This document shows positions 5,272 through 6,035 of a DNA stretch of 6,035 nucleotides, in pieces. The notes beneath the pieces were generated by a model. It did not search any database, was not told the origin of the DNA, and saw nothing but the letters and a program-made list of their open reading frames with translations. The DNA lies in contig JAEYOM010000058.1 in the NCBI GenBank assembly GCA_023411715.1, forward strand, positions 1-6,035, written 5' to 3'. Every line of letters starts with the position of its first letter. The stretch's first letter is position 1. This DNA comes from Bacillota bacterium (lineage in GTDB: Bacteria > Bacillota > Clostridia > Acetivibrionales > DTU013). The translations under genes were made by a program, and so were the position numbers.

Positions 5272-6035
5272 TTATTCCTGCTCGAGCGGCTTGATGAAGA
5301 AATGCGAGTAGGCAGCGCTCAGCATGAGCGTTATGCCTGAAATAAGGAAAAGCACCTGCATACCACCGATGCTGAAGCCCGGCAGGTTCAGATCCATGCC
5401 TTGCATTACTATCAGCAAGCCCGAACCGGCAACTGTGCCGAGAAATCCCATAAGGCCGCCGAGAGCTGCGTTAAAGCCTATATACACAGTGTTTCCGTCG
5501 GCAGGCGAGTATATGAACTGTATGTTGAACGTAGAAATGCCGAGCCCAGCCCAGCCGGCTCCGCTTAAGATATGCAGCAAAGGCACCATTATAAATGCCG
5601 TCGAACCGTTTACAAAAAACCAGCTAAAGTGGGTTATGCCCAAAGTCAGAATCGAATACGTCAGTACGAAGTTCCATGACTTTTTATCCGCGACCCTGCC
5701 CCACACCCGTACAAGTAGCACATCGACGATCGTAAACAGCATACCCATAACCGTTATATAGGTATAGTTGAGTTTCAGCCCTGTTACCATATATACGGAG
5801 AAGAACGGATTACCGACCTGAAGACCGACGTTGTACAGTATGAAAAATATTATGATTTTTCTGAAGCCATTGTTTTTCAAAGGCATCGTAACGATCTGTC
5901 TCAGTTTTAACGTAGTTTTGCTCTTGACCCTGTCCGGTTCCTTTATCCTTAGCCAGAAAAATGCGTTTGCAAATGAAAGCAGCAAAACGACGGCGAACAT
6001 GACAACAAAACCGCCGTACTCATTGCCGTCAGCCT
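5272..6035 (-). CDS. Major facilitator superfamily transporter, C-terminal part (N-terminus off window)
   Basis: The frame enters at the right edge and runs 253 residues to TAA at 5272-5274, so the start and N-terminal half are missing. The visible part opens with a membrane helix (FVVMFAVVLLLSFANAFFWL, probably TM6) and a charged loop (RIKEPDRVKSKTTLKL) typical of the central MFS cytoplasmic loop. Six more hydrophobic helices follow: IIIFFILYNVGLQVGNPFF, YITVMGMLFTIVDVLLVRVW, NFVLTYSILTLGITHFSWFF, AFIMVPLLHILSGAGWAGLG, VYIGFNAALGGLMGFLGTVA and MQVLFLISGITLMLSAAYSH. After TM8 comes GRVADKKSW, a good match to the conserved G-x-x-x-D-[RK] loop between TM8 and TM9. This fits the second half of a 12-helix secondary transporter in the cytoplasmic membrane. 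The substrate cannot be told. An internal ATG at 6000 lies inside TM6 and is not the start. No clear terminator follows it on the minus strand. Confidence 0.92.
   Translation of the reverse strand, partial: ADGNEYGGFVVMFAVVLLLSFANAFFWLRIKEPDRVKSKTTLKLRQIVTMPLKNNGFRKIIIFFILYNVGLQVGNPFFSVYMVTGLKLNYTYITVMGMLFTIVDVLLVRVWGRVADKKSWNFVLTYSILTLGITHFSWFFVNGSTAFIMVPLLHILSGAGWAGLGISTFNIQFIYSPADGNTVYIGFNAALGGLMGFLGTVAGSGLLIVMQGMDLNLPGFSIGGMQVLFLISGITLMLSAAYSHFFIKPLEQE

Overview
The window looks like a chromosomal segment of a Gram-positive, Clostridia-like bacterium (phylum Bacillota). The inference rests on a T-box leader in front of pheS, strong AGGAGG-type ribosome binding sites, a PheS carrying the four-cysteine insertion known from Bacillus subtilis, and clean intrinsic terminators. 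I cannot name a species. Base composition is moderate and looks even across the genes, with no obvious foreign island.

Layout. Minus strand, positions 4223 down to 1: the phenylalanyl-tRNA synthetase operon. One or two promoters feed a long leader that holds a tRNA-responsive T-box riboswitch with a UUC (Phe) specifier, the GGGTGGTACCGCGG T-box sequence and a Rho-independent terminator. It is followed by pheS (alpha subunit, complete, 339 aa) and pheT (beta subunit, 758 codons visible, C-terminus off the left edge). The two genes are separated by 204 bp, most of it a tandem array of a 57-bp palindrome-containing repeat that starts three bases after the pheS stop codon.

Plus strand, 4272-5240: a divergently transcribed single gene for a small membrane-anchored TPR protein, with its own promoter, ribosome binding site and a strong terminator. 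Minus strand, 5272-6035: the C-terminal part of a major facilitator superfamily transporter, convergent with the TPR gene and cut by the right edge.

How it works together: when uncharged tRNA-Phe accumulates, it should pair with the UUC specifier and the T-box bulge, stabilise the antiterminator and let transcription run into pheS and pheT, whose products form the alpha2-beta2 enzyme. The TPR protein and the transporter have no evident link to this operon. The least ordinary item is the repeat array inside the pheST transcript. I found no CRISPR array, no tRNA or rRNA gene and no transposase gene.
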